Shown here: positions 43,516-50,514 of the stretch, in pieces | Layout: every line of letters begins with the position of its first letter | Numbering within the stretch: position 1 is the first letter of the stretch | Assembly: GCF_014863355.1 (NCBI RefSeq) | Contig: NZ_JACZEP010000005.1 | Span: 62,001 to 126,000, forward strand | DNA: 64,000 nucleotides | Source: Aminobacter carboxidus | GTDB lineage: Bacteria; Pseudomonadota; Alphaproteobacteria; Rhizobiales; Rhizobiaceae | Reading direction: 5' to 3' | Program-made: the position numbers and the translations under genes | The notes under the pieces: generated by a model | Told to the model about the DNA's origin: nothing | What the model saw: the letters and a program-made list of their open reading frames with translations, nothing else | Database searches by the model: none

Positions 43516-44533
43516 GTCAGTCCTGCGCGTTGAAAACCTGGTGACGAGGTTCAAGAGCGTCGAACGCGGCAAATGGGTCAAGGCGGTCGACGGTGTGAGC
43601 ATCGAACTCCGTCCCGGAGAAATCGTTGGTCTGGTCGGCGAATCCGGTTGTGGAAAGTCGACGCTGGGGCGCTCGATCGTCGGGCTGGAACGTCCGCAAA
43701 GCGGCCGCATCTTGCTCGATGATATCGATCTGAGCGGCCTTGGCGGACGCAAGCTGCGCGAGACCCGACGAGCGATCCAGTATGTGTTCCAGGATCCTTA
43801 CGCCTCGCTCAACGATCGACAAACGATCGGCGAGGCGATAACCGAAGCCCTGGTGATCATCGGCATTCATGACCGCACCCGGCAGCGCCGGCGGGTTCAC
43901 GAATTGCTCGACCAGGTCGGGCTGCCCGACACGGTGGCGGAACGTTATCCGCGCGAACTGTCCGGCGGTCAGCGCCAGCGCGTGGCAATAGCCCGCTCCC
44001 TTGCGGTGGAGCCGCGCGTTCTGATCTGCGACGAGCCGGTCAGCGCACTCGACTTGTCGATCCGCTCCCAGGTCATGAACCTGTTCCTGACCCTGCAGAA
44101 GGATCTGGGGGTCGCCTGTCTTTTCATCGCCCATGACCTGGCGCTCGTCCGTCAGGCCGCGTCGCGGGTCTATGTGATGTATCTCGGAAAGATCGTCGAG
44201 CAGGGGACCTCGCTCGATGTCTACGAAAGACCTACCCATCCTTATACACGCGCCCTGCTTGCCTCGATCCCGAGTGCCGATCCGCGCATCGAGGCCACGC
44301 GGGAAGTTCCGGCCCTGCTGGGCGACATTCCGAGCCCGACCAATCCGCCATCCGGCTGCCGGTTTCGAACACGGTGCCCGAGCGCGGTGGAGGCATGCGC
44401 CGTAGCCGAGCCACCGACGGTCTGGGTTGGTCCCGGCCACGGCGCGGCATGCATCTTTGCCGCCCAGATCAGGGCAACCGAGGTCGTGCCGCAGCCCGAG
44501 CCGCAACGCCTGCCACAGCAATTGTCAGCCTAG
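43502..44533 (+). CDS. NikE/DppF-like ABC ATPase
   Basis: A 343-aa ATPase with Walker A GESGCGKSTL, Q-loop YVFQDPYASLNDRQ, signature LSGGQRQRVAIA, Walker B ICDEPVSALDLSI and H-loop FIAHDLA. The C-terminus has NPPSGCRFRTRCPSAVEACA, typical of the family. ATG 43502 lies inside the end of the preceding gene; the longer upstream frame is discarded since it only repeats shadow sequence. Last transporter gene; the PLP enzyme follows after 53 bases. Confidence 0.9.
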   Translation: MSSTKSVLRVENLVTRFKSVERGKWVKAVDGVSIELRPGEIVGLVGESGCGKSTLGRSIVGLERPQSGRILLDDIDLSGLGGRKLRETRRAIQYVFQDPYASLNDRQTIGEAITEALVIIGIHDRTRQRRRVHELLDQVGLPDTVAERYPRELSGGQRQRVAIARSLAVEPRVLICDEPVSALDLSIRSQVMNLFLTLQKDLGVACLFIAHDLALVRQAASRVYVMYLGKIVEQGTSLDVYERPTHPYTRALLASIPSADPRIEATREVPALLGDIPSPTNPPSGCRFRTRCPSAVEACAVAEPPTVWVGPGHGAACIFAAQIRATEVVPQPEPQRLPQQLSA

Positions 44534-44586
44534 GCGCCGGCAACAAAACCGACACAGATTCTGTCCGAACCACGGAGGCATCCAGG

Positions 44587-45813
44587 ATGTTTTTGAACAG
44601 TGACACAGCTCATGCGAGCTCGCTGAAGAATGCGCCCGACAACGAAGAGTTCTGGGGCGCGGTGCGCAAGACTATGGAGCCTATGTACACCCACACCCAG
44701 TTGGTCAACACCCGGCGAGGGTCGTCGCCGCTCGAAGTGCGCGACCGGGTCAGGTCGCTCGTCGACCTGTCGCTTTCCTATGAGCTCGATGAATACGAGC
44801 CGTTTCGGGACCTCAAGGAAAGTGGCTCCTCGCTTATGATCAGGCAGATGCTGGCCGACTATTTCGGCGGCGGTGCCGACGAGATCGCGCTGACGCGCAA
44901 TGCCATGGAAGGCATCGCCACCGTCCTGAATGGCGTGACGCTGAAGCCAGGCGATGAAGTCATTGCGACGAAATACTGCTACGATTCAAACCTTGCGATC
45001 TTGCGGCAGCGCGTCGAACGCGACGGCATCGTGCTCAAGCTCGTCGATCTTCCCTTCGGTCGCGGCAGCGACGCCGAGTTCGTCAAAGCCTTTTCGGACG
45101 CCATTACCGAGCGAACGCGGCTGATCACATTTCCCCATGTCGTCGTCCGTACCGGCCAGGTGCTGCCTGTGAAGCCGTTGGCCGAACTGGCGCGCGCCAA
45201 GGGTATTTTCAGCTTCGTAGATGGCGCCCATTCGGCTGGGCATATCTGCTTTCGTCTCGACGAGCTTGGCTGCGATGCTTTCGCGACCTGTCTGCACAAA
45301 TGGATGTACGGGCCGCGCGGTACGGGTTTTCTCTATGTCAGGCGGGACAAGATCGCCGACGTCTGGCCGATGTGGGCAAGCTGGTCGAACAAACCGGCGG
45401 ACTCGATCGAGAAGTTCGAGGAGGTCGGGTCGGTGTTCAAGGCGCTGCCGGCTTCAATTCCCGATGCATTGGCGTTCAACCTTCAGATCGGTCAGGAAGA
45501 GAAGGCCGCGCGGCTGCGTTATATGCGCAACCGCTGGATGATCCCGCTGAGCAGGCATGAGAAGGTCACGATGCTGACCGACATCGACGCCGAGCCGGGC
45601 ACCGGCTTTGGCGCATTCGTGCTCGACGGCATTGATCATGGACAGTTTGCCAAGGCGCTGCTCGACGAATTCAAGATCAACGTCTTGTCGTTTGCAATGG
45701 ATGAAGACCCCTCGTTAAAGGGCATCCATGTGTCGCCGGGCCTGTCGAACAGTCTCGATGAGATCGATCGTTTCGTCGAAGCGGCGCACATCGTTCTTGG
45801 CCGGGGCGGGTAG
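44587..45813 (+). CDS. Class V aminotransferase-fold PLP enzyme (isopenicillin N epimerase/EgtE-like)
   Basis: A 408-aa PLP-dependent fold I, class V protein. Asp212 and His215 in FVDGAHSAGH contact the cofactor, and Lys238 in CLHKWMYGPRGTGFLYVRR forms the Schiff base. The N-terminal RRGSSPLEVRDRVRSL and LTRNAMEGIATVLNGV fit the isopenicillin N epimerase-like branch. That branch includes cysteine desulfurases, C-S lyases such as EgtE, and epimerases. GGAGG precedes ATG 44587. It is probably the last gene of the NikA-type operon and likely acts on the imported amino-acid-like compound. Which reaction (epimerase, lyase or transaminase) cannot be decided. Confidence 0.85.
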   Translation: MFLNSDTAHASSLKNAPDNEEFWGAVRKTMEPMYTHTQLVNTRRGSSPLEVRDRVRSLVDLSLSYELDEYEPFRDLKESGSSLMIRQMLADYFGGGADEIALTRNAMEGIATVLNGVTLKPGDEVIATKYCYDSNLAILRQRVERDGIVLKLVDLPFGRGSDAEFVKAFSDAITERTRLITFPHVVVRTGQVLPVKPLAELARAKGIFSFVDGAHSAGHICFRLDELGCDAFATCLHKWMYGPRGTGFLYVRRDKIADVWPMWASWSNKPADSIEKFEEVGSVFKALPASIPDALAFNLQIGQEEKAARLRYMRNRWMIPLSRHEKVTMLTDIDAEPGTGFGAFVLDGIDHGQFAKALLDEFKINVLSFAMDEDPSLKGIHVSPGLSNSLDEIDRFVEAAHIVLGRGG

Positions 45814-45817
45814 AAAG

Positions 45818-47023
45818 TTACGCAGGTATGACAAACAACTCGCGGTCGAGTCTGGTCAGTGCTTCCACGCCCGTTGTGGTCACCAGGAAGGTGTCCTCGC
45901 TCATCATGCCGCCCCAGCCGGGGCGGTAGTAAGGCGCCTCGATATTGACCACCATGCCTTCCAGCAGCGTGACGGGGTTTGAGGCCGCAATTGTCGGATA
46001 CTCGTGGCTCTCGATCCCGAGGCCATGCCCGACATGGTGACGCTTGTATTGTGGCAGTCCGGCCTGGCGGACGGCTGCCACGGCCTCATGAAAGAGCGCA
46101 TCTGTGGTCATCCCCGGAGCGACCATGTCAGAGGCTTTGCGGTGGCCCATCGACGTCGCCGCAAAGGCTAAGAGTACATCCTTGCCCGGCTCTCCGACGA
46201 AGGCGGTTCGCGCCGTGTCTGACCAATAGCCGCCGAAGGTGGCGCCGACATCGATGCGTACGATGTCGTTGGCGGCGATCCGCCGCCGGGTCGGATAGGC
46301 ATCGGCAAGCGCGCTGCGCTCTCCTGAAGTAACGACCACGAAGCCGGGCGAGCCGCCTTGCGAGATCATCTCGGCGGATATTCTGGCGGCAAGCTCGTAT
46401 TCCGTCATGCCTGCCTTGGCATCGCGCAGGGCGTTGCCCAGAGCGACTTCAGTCAAGTCGGATGCACTGCGCAGAAGGCTTATCTCAAGCGGGTTCTTGA
46501 CCGAGCGGGCATCGCGGAAAAATGCCGCGGTCGCGCGCGCGTCAATCAGTTGCAGCCCTTGTGGCGAAACGAGTGTGTGGGAGGCTCCATCCATGCTGTC
46601 TATGCCGAGCTTATGCCTGTCGCCAGCCAACTGCGCGACGGCAGCGGAAAGAGCCTCATCGAACGTTGCGAACTCAACGACATCAGTGCCTTCGCGTTCG
46701 CGCAGTTCCTGGTCGTCGAAGAAGAAGTTGCCATAGCAAAAGTACCGCAAATCCTTGCCGACGGTCTCGGCGGCGGACCAGAGGTCGGCTTTTGGGCCGA
46801 CGAGGATCCAGTCGTCTGCAACGAAGACCACCGCCATCTTGAGCAGCCAGCTGGTGTCGAAACCCATGCTCTTATAGCCGCTGCAGTAAAATACATGGTG
46901 CGGCTGGGTCGCGACCAACACGACGTTGCTGTCGCCGATTTGATTGAAGATGGCTTGCCGGTTTCTGCGGGCCAGCTCTTTGACGTCCATCGACGCGCCG
47001 TCCATTTGGTCTTTTGTGCTCAC
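45818..47023 (-). CDS. M24-family metallopeptidase (Xaa-Pro dipeptidase/creatinase/DoeA-like)
   Basis: A 401-aa pita-bread-fold protein. An N-terminal creatinase-like domain (residues ~12-175) precedes the catalytic part. The five metal ligands are present: Asp258 in RIDVGA, Asp269 in WSDTAR, His333 in HHVGHGLGIESHEYP, Glu362 in VNIEAPYY and Glu376 in SEDTFLV. Family members cleave Xaa-Pro bonds, or hydrolyse creatine or ectoine (DoeA). The GTG start at 47023 overlaps the gntR stop (GTGA), so it is coupled to the regulator. It converges on the PLP gene with only 4 bases between stops. The substrate may be the NikA-type cargo. Confidence 0.88.
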   Translation of the reverse strand: MSTKDQMDGASMDVKELARRNRQAIFNQIGDSNVVLVATQPHHVFYCSGYKSMGFDTSWLLKMAVVFVADDWILVGPKADLWSAAETVGKDLRYFCYGNFFFDDQELREREGTDVVEFATFDEALSAAVAQLAGDRHKLGIDSMDGASHTLVSPQGLQLIDARATAAFFRDARSVKNPLEISLLRSASDLTEVALGNALRDAKAGMTEYELAARISAEMISQGGSPGFVVVTSGERSALADAYPTRRRIAANDIVRIDVGATFGGYWSDTARTAFVGEPGKDVLLAFAATSMGHRKASDMVAPGMTTDALFHEAVAAVRQAGLPQYKRHHVGHGLGIESHEYPTIAASNPVTLLEGMVVNIEAPYYRPGWGGMMSEDTFLVTTTGVEALTRLDRELFVIPA

Positions 47024-47781
47024 GGTTGAAGCGGGTTGAATTCACCCACAAACTCGTTTCGGTCGGCAGGGTAGATCAATTTTACCCAGGTGACCGGCAT
47101 GGCGTCAGCCCATGTCTGGCGAAGGGACACCAGCAGGGGCGCGTTGGCTGCGACGCCGAGTTGCGCGGCTTGTGCAGCGGTTGCGATCTCGGCGCGGATG
47201 GTGTGTCGAAGCCGCGTGCATGGAAGCCTTGCCAGCAACCAGATGTTCGGCGTTTCGGCCTCAAAATCCGCATCTACCGCATCCGGGGCAGCCTGCAAAC
47301 TGATGAGCCGTTCCTCCAGCACTTCGGGCTTGCCGAAACCGCTATGCACCGCATGAAGGCGCAGCAAGGGCGTGCCCGTTTCTACCTCCGGCCAGACAGA
47401 TGTGTCAGCGCCGGCTGTGATGACTGACGAGGCAACCACCCGGTAGGCATAGGTCCTGCCCTTGGCTTCGATGTCTTGCCTGATATCGAGATAGCCGATC
47501 ACCGCATGCGATTCAGTGGTTTGAGCAACGCGTGTTCCCTGCTTGCGCCGGCGCTCCAGAAGTCCTGCTTCGGTAAGCTTGGACAGCGCCTTGCTGACAG
47601 TTGCCCGGGTCGTCGAGAATTTTTCCAGCAGCGTATGCTCGGAAGGGATGCGGTGACCTGCGGGCCATCGCCCGCTCATGATCTCGGCACGAACCGCGCG
47701 TTCGATCTGCCTGTAGATCGGACCATTGCCGTCCAGCTCGATCGTGTCAGCCAATTCAGTGTTGGTTTCTTGGTCCATCAA
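47020..47781 (-). CDS. GntR-family regulator, HutC subfamily (UTRA domain)
   Basis: A 253-aa repressor. The GntR winged helix covers about residues 17-80 (IYRQIERAVRAEIMSGRWPA, HRIPSEHTLLEKFSTTRATV, LSKLTEAGLLERRRKQGTRV). A UTRA effector domain follows (about 95-250) with PEVLEERLISL and VKLIYPADRNEFVGEFNP. HutC-type members bind GT-x-TA-x-AC sites and respond to small acids such as urocanate. Such a site lies at 47829-47840 in its own leader, and further copies precede the NikA-type operon and the CoA-transferase/lyase operon. It is therefore the best candidate controller of all three. Confidence 0.9.
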   Translation of the reverse strand: MMDQETNTELADTIELDGNGPIYRQIERAVRAEIMSGRWPAGHRIPSEHTLLEKFSTTRATVSKALSKLTEAGLLERRRKQGTRVAQTTESHAVIGYLDIRQDIEAKGRTYAYRVVASSVITAGADTSVWPEVETGTPLLRLHAVHSGFGKPEVLEERLISLQAAPDAVDADFEAETPNIWLLARLPCTRLRHTIRAEIATAAQAAQLGVAANAPLLVSLRQTWADAMPVTWVKLIYPADRNEFVGEFNPLQP

Positions 47782-47828
47782 CGTCCCGGCAGCCCCATTG
47801 AAAATGCTCTTCGAACCACGCGAGCGTA

Positions 47829-47840
47829 TTGTCTACACAT
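47829..47840. promoter_or_regulatory. HutC/GntR-type operator upstream of gntR (autoregulation)
   Basis: TTGTCTACACAT differs at two positions from the palindrome TTGTCTAGACAA and lies 48 bases upstream of the gntR start. It suggests that the regulator controls itself and the M24 gene. Confidence 0.5.
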
Positions 47841-47943
47841 AAGATAACATGCCGATCTCTGCAATAACTCCCAGCCGTTTCGGAAGCGCGGCCGAATCCT
47901 CCTCAGAGAGGCCAGACATAAGACTGAATTTGATCCAGCGGGC

Positions 47944-48286
47944 TTAGGCTACGTCCACCACAAGTTTGAACAGGCAATCTCCGGCTTCAGTTAGAGCCGG
48001 GGCTCTCTGGCAAGCAACCAGCCCCGACTGCGTGAACTGAACCGACCTGGCAGGCTCAGACGGCCCGGCAATCGGATGGATTGTGCCCGCAAGATCTCCA
48101 GCTTGAACCTCGTCTCCCACGGTCACGGCAGGCTCGAAGATTCCCCTGACCGGCATAGGTGAAGGCCTGCCTGTCATCGACTCGCATGGCTCGTGTCTGC
48201 CCCGCCGGCTCAACGATGGCGTCGGGCAGGATGCCCAGATGTTTCAACACACGCAGCACCCCGTCTCGCGCGAGCATTTCGCCCGC
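47944..48286 (-). pseudogene. 3' remnant of the AstE/DoeB-like deacylase gene (copy 2)
   Basis: The minus strand encodes, in two frames, the same C-terminal third as copy 1. [20 protein letters not shown] is followed by a frameshift near 48150, then [19 protein letters not shown] and ALTEAGDCLFKLVVDVA with a proper stop at 47944. Compared with the intact gene at 58947-59981, everything upstream of the LSRAGE motif is gone. The break at about 48286 is almost the same as in copy 1 (24624). Unlike copy 1, no lyase gene lies next to it. The rest of 47782-48496 holds the gntR operator and an EcfG promoter. Confidence 0.85.
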
Positions 48287-48439
48287 CTATGGGCTGCGAG
48301 ACTCTGGAGTCTTAAAAGATCATCTGAAGCGATAGGGCGCATCATCTGCGCCCGTCTCTCCTGTTTCAATGACGTCATGGACGCCTCCATCGCCGATGCC
48401 GCAACGGGAGAGTTAACTGGGGAGGGCTCCAACGGTTCC

Positions 48440-48465
48440 GGAACTTTTGCACTCGGCCGGACGTT
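48440..48465 (+). promoter_or_regulatory. EcfG promoter (full consensus) before the BA14K-like gene
   Basis: GGAAC (48440-48444), a 17-base spacer and CGTT (48462-48465) match the general stress sigma consensus fully, 31 bases before ATG 48497. Confidence 0.6.
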
Positions 48466-48496
48466 GCAAAGCGGATAACCTCATCAGGAGTTGATT

Positions 48497-48985
48497 ATGA
48501 ACACTCTCCTTTCAGGGTTGATGGCAACGGCAATTGCCACCTCCTTTGCGGTAGCGTCCGTAATTCCGGCCGTCGCCGTTCCTTATTCCCCTAAAGCACC
48601 TGCCGCCGAAACCGCGATCCAACAGATCCAGTATGACGGCTATTGGCAGCAGAGACGAATGAATCGTGATGACCGCCGCTACCGGGTCATCCGGCGCGGG
48701 AACGTATTTTACCTCAATGGCCATCGCGGCTATCGGGATTACCGCCCAGGCTATCGTCGCTACAACGACTTCTGGTTCCCGGCGGGTGCCTTCGTTGCCG
48801 GGGCGATTATCGGCGGTGCCCTTAACCAGCCTCGTTACGTTCAGCCGCGTTATGTCCAACGTAGCAGATACGGCGATGCTCATGTGCAGTGGTGCTATGA
48901 CCGCTACCGGTCTTACAGGGCATACGACAACACCTTCCAGCCGTATAGCGGCCCCCGCCGGCCGTGCTATTCGCCCTACAGTTAA
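48497..48985 (+). CDS. BA14K-like secreted or surface protein
   Basis: A 162-aa protein with a Sec signal (residues 1-~28, LMATAIATSFAVASVIPAVA). A tyrosine/arginine-rich middle (RRGNVFYLNGHRGYRDYRPG) and a short hydrophobic glycine-alanine segment (GAFVAGAIIGGAL) follow. The BA14K signature comes at the end (AHVQWCYDRYRSYRAYDNTF, with RRPCYSPY). BA14K proteins were first described in Brucella as immunoreactive, lectin-like envelope proteins. GGAG lies before ATG 48497. A full-consensus EcfG promoter precedes it and an intrinsic terminator follows, so it is a single-gene stress unit. Confidence 0.85.
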   Translation: MNTLLSGLMATAIATSFAVASVIPAVAVPYSPKAPAAETAIQQIQYDGYWQQRRMNRDDRRYRVIRRGNVFYLNGHRGYRDYRPGYRRYNDFWFPAGAFVAGAIIGGALNQPRYVQPRYVQRSRYGDAHVQWCYDRYRSYRAYDNTFQPYSGPRRPCYSPYS

Positions 48986-49015
48986 TGGCTCGTTTGACCA
49001 ACGTAGATCAAAAGG

Positions 49016-49046
49016 AAAGCCCCGCATCAAAGCGGCGGGGCTTTTC
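49016..49046 (+). terminator. Rho-independent terminator of the BA14K-like gene
   Basis: AAAGCCCCGC (49016-49025) pairs with GCGGGGCTTT (49035-49044), followed by a short T-run. It lies 31 bases after the gene stop. Confidence 0.85.
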
Positions 49047-49080
49047 GGGTAAGGGCACAAAGTGCTGTGGAGGCGCCTCG

Positions 49081-49332
49081 CTACCTCGGAGAAACTCTGA
49101 CACCAGTTACCTTGCGGGAGTCCCTGTCATCCAGCGTAATAAAAATCTTTGACCCAGGGACAAGTTCGGATGGCACGGCAACCTCAAACGGCACAGCGTA
49201 ACTGTTGCCGTCTTCTAGCTTAATTATCTTGGTGTGCTTGATATATTCTTTTACCACACCTTCTGTGGAGCTAGCCAAAGCGGCGGCACTCGTGAGGGCG
49301 ATAACGCCCAATGCAATGAGAACTTTCTGCAT
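49081..49332 (-). CDS. DUF1344-like small periplasmic protein
   Basis: An 83-aa exported protein. The signal peptide is residues 1-~20 (MQKVLIALGVIALTSAAALA), and the mature part (STEGVVKEYIKHTKIIKLED, then DGNSYAVPFEVAVP) matches the short DUF1344 rhizobial family. AAGGAGAATGTC before ATG 49332 fixes the start. Function unknown; family members are small OB-fold-like periplasmic proteins. Confidence 0.8.
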   Translation of the reverse strand: MQKVLIALGVIALTSAAALASSTEGVVKEYIKHTKIIKLEDGNSYAVPFEVAVPSELVPGSKIFITLDDRDSRKVTGVRVSPR

Positions 49333-49417
49333 GACATTCTCCTTGGAGAAGCCCCTGTGCACCAACGTAGAGAAGCTCGCATGGTTGCAGGGCGGGGAAA
49401 TGCAGGATGGGATAACG

Positions 49418-49444
49418 AAAAAAACCGCAGGCCGAAGCCTGCGG
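49418..49444 (-). terminator. Strong minus-strand terminator with no obvious upstream gene
   Basis: On the minus strand CCGCAGGC-TTCG-GCCTGCGG (49444-49425, a UUCG-loop hairpin) is followed by seven U (49424-49418). No coding gene ending nearby upstream on this strand can be supported in 49445-49712. It may therefore close a small RNA whose 5' end lies around 49500-49600; I see no convincing promoter. Confidence 0.6.
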
Positions 49445-49712
49445 GCTAATGCGTCTACCCAAATGTTTCAGTTAGCGAATCCTAATCTAACAGAACTCTA
49501 ACAACTCGCAATAGCTCCCTCCGCCTCGGCCGCCGGTGGTGCGTCCTAGTCTTTATCGGCTGGTAAATGTCCGATATAAGCTGCTCCGTCAGCAAAGCGT
49601 ACACACACTTGACGGTACGTAAGCAGGGGATAGAATCGCGTTTAAGCTCCGCCCTTTGCCCCAGCGTCCCCCGCCCCGGCAATCGAGAGAGCCTTGCGTG
49701 GAGGATCTGATC

Positions 49713-49934
49713 ATGGGCGATGCTCGGTACCTCAATCACAAGCTCGAATGCCCATCTTGCGGCACCGTTCGCCTACACATTCCTGACGATGTAGACCCAA
49801 CTACGCCGATCTCGTGTGAGGATTGCGGCAGACATCTCGGTATTTGGGATGAGCTACAATCCGACTTCGCACTACAAGGCGGGATGAACGGTATGTTTCG
49901 ACTGGATGGGGGTCGCATCAGGAAGATCGGATAG
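49713..49934 (+). CDS. Small zinc-ribbon-like protein
   Basis: A 73-aa protein with two C-x-x-C pairs (LECPSCGTVRLHIP and ISCEDCGRHLGIW), the classic zinc-ribbon arrangement. An acidic, aromatic tail ends FRLDGGRIRKIG. GGAGGA stands 7 bases before ATG 49713. No enzymatic domain; perhaps a nucleic-acid or protein adaptor. Family unknown to me. Confidence 0.65.
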   Translation: MGDARYLNHKLECPSCGTVRLHIPDDVDPTTPISCEDCGRHLGIWDELQSDFALQGGMNGMFRLDGGRIRKIG

Positions 49935-49952
49935 AGCCGAGGCGTCCCGGCG

Positions 49953-50120
49953 TTAGCGTTTCTTCGCTAATAACCGGGCTTCCCGTAAAAGCGACGACCA
50001 CTGATAACCGAGATCAGCGACAAGCTTCCGAGCTTGTTGTTCCGTTATGCCGGTCTCTTCCATCAAGCGCCGAACCACAAAGTCATGCATACTCAGCGGC
50101 TCCCTAGGTTCGTCGGTCAT
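49953..50120 (-). CDS. Small hypothetical protein, helical
   Basis: A 55-aa protein (MTDEPREPLSMHDFVVRRLM, EETGITEQQARKLVADLGYQ, SSLLREARLLAKKR) with a helix-turn-helix-like or UBA-like feel but no firm match. ATG 50120 is supported by AGGTAGG just upstream. The frame stays open further upstream, but that part is low-complexity and crosses a terminator. Confidence 0.5.
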   Translation of the reverse strand: MTDEPREPLSMHDFVVRRLMEETGITEQQARKLVADLGYQWSSLLREARLLAKKR

Positions 50121-50263
50121 TTCGCCTACCTTTTCTGACGCAAAGGCCCACCGCTCCCGGTTGGACGCGGAAGCGATAGGCCCGCTGCTGGAGCGAACGT
50201 ACTGAGGGGGTGCGGATCGCTCCGACATCGAAATACCAAACGGCCCTGATGGTTCCCCAAAGC

Positions 50264-50297
50264 AAAAAAGGCCCCGCGACCTTTGTGCCGGCGGGGC
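50264..50297 (-). terminator. Rho-independent terminator, minus strand
   Basis: On the minus strand GCCCCGC (50297-50291) pairs with GCGGGGC (50277-50271), then six U follow (50269-50264). It lies 218 bases beyond the stop of the sorbosone-dehydrogenase-like gene and could end that transcript before the small gene at 49953-50120. Confidence 0.6.
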
Positions 50298-50349
50298 GGC
50301 GCGATATGTTTGGCTGGCAGGGCCCACGCGAGAGGACGGCGCACTATTG

Positions 50350-50484
50350 ATGAACCCAGTGCTGCTTTCCGTTGCCGCGATGGCAAAATCGGCCTTGGCG
50401 ATCTGGCATCGCTCCCTCATCGGTTTGGCTGTTGCGGCCTGCGTCAATGCTGCGGCTTTCTGGCTGATATGGCCAACCCTCTAA
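50350..50484 (+). CDS. Possible 44-aa membrane peptide
   Basis: ATG 50350 opens a 44-codon frame (MNPVLLSVAAMAKSALAIWH ... VAACVNAAAFWLIWPTL) with one clear C-terminal hydrophobic helix. The ribosome site is weak (GAGAGG about 15 bases upstream). Hydrophobic character and clean stop suggest a real small gene, but no family is known. Confidence 0.4.
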   Translation: MNPVLLSVAAMAKSALAIWHRSLIGLAVAACVNAAAFWLIWPTL

Positions 50485-50514
50485 GCGACAGACCACCCTT
50501 CGACAGGGGATGTC

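Noticed and set aside
49482-49739. 85-codon minus-strand frame over the zinc-ribbon gene leader
   Set aside because: No ribosome site, composition unlike a protein, and it overlaps the better-supported gene at 49713.
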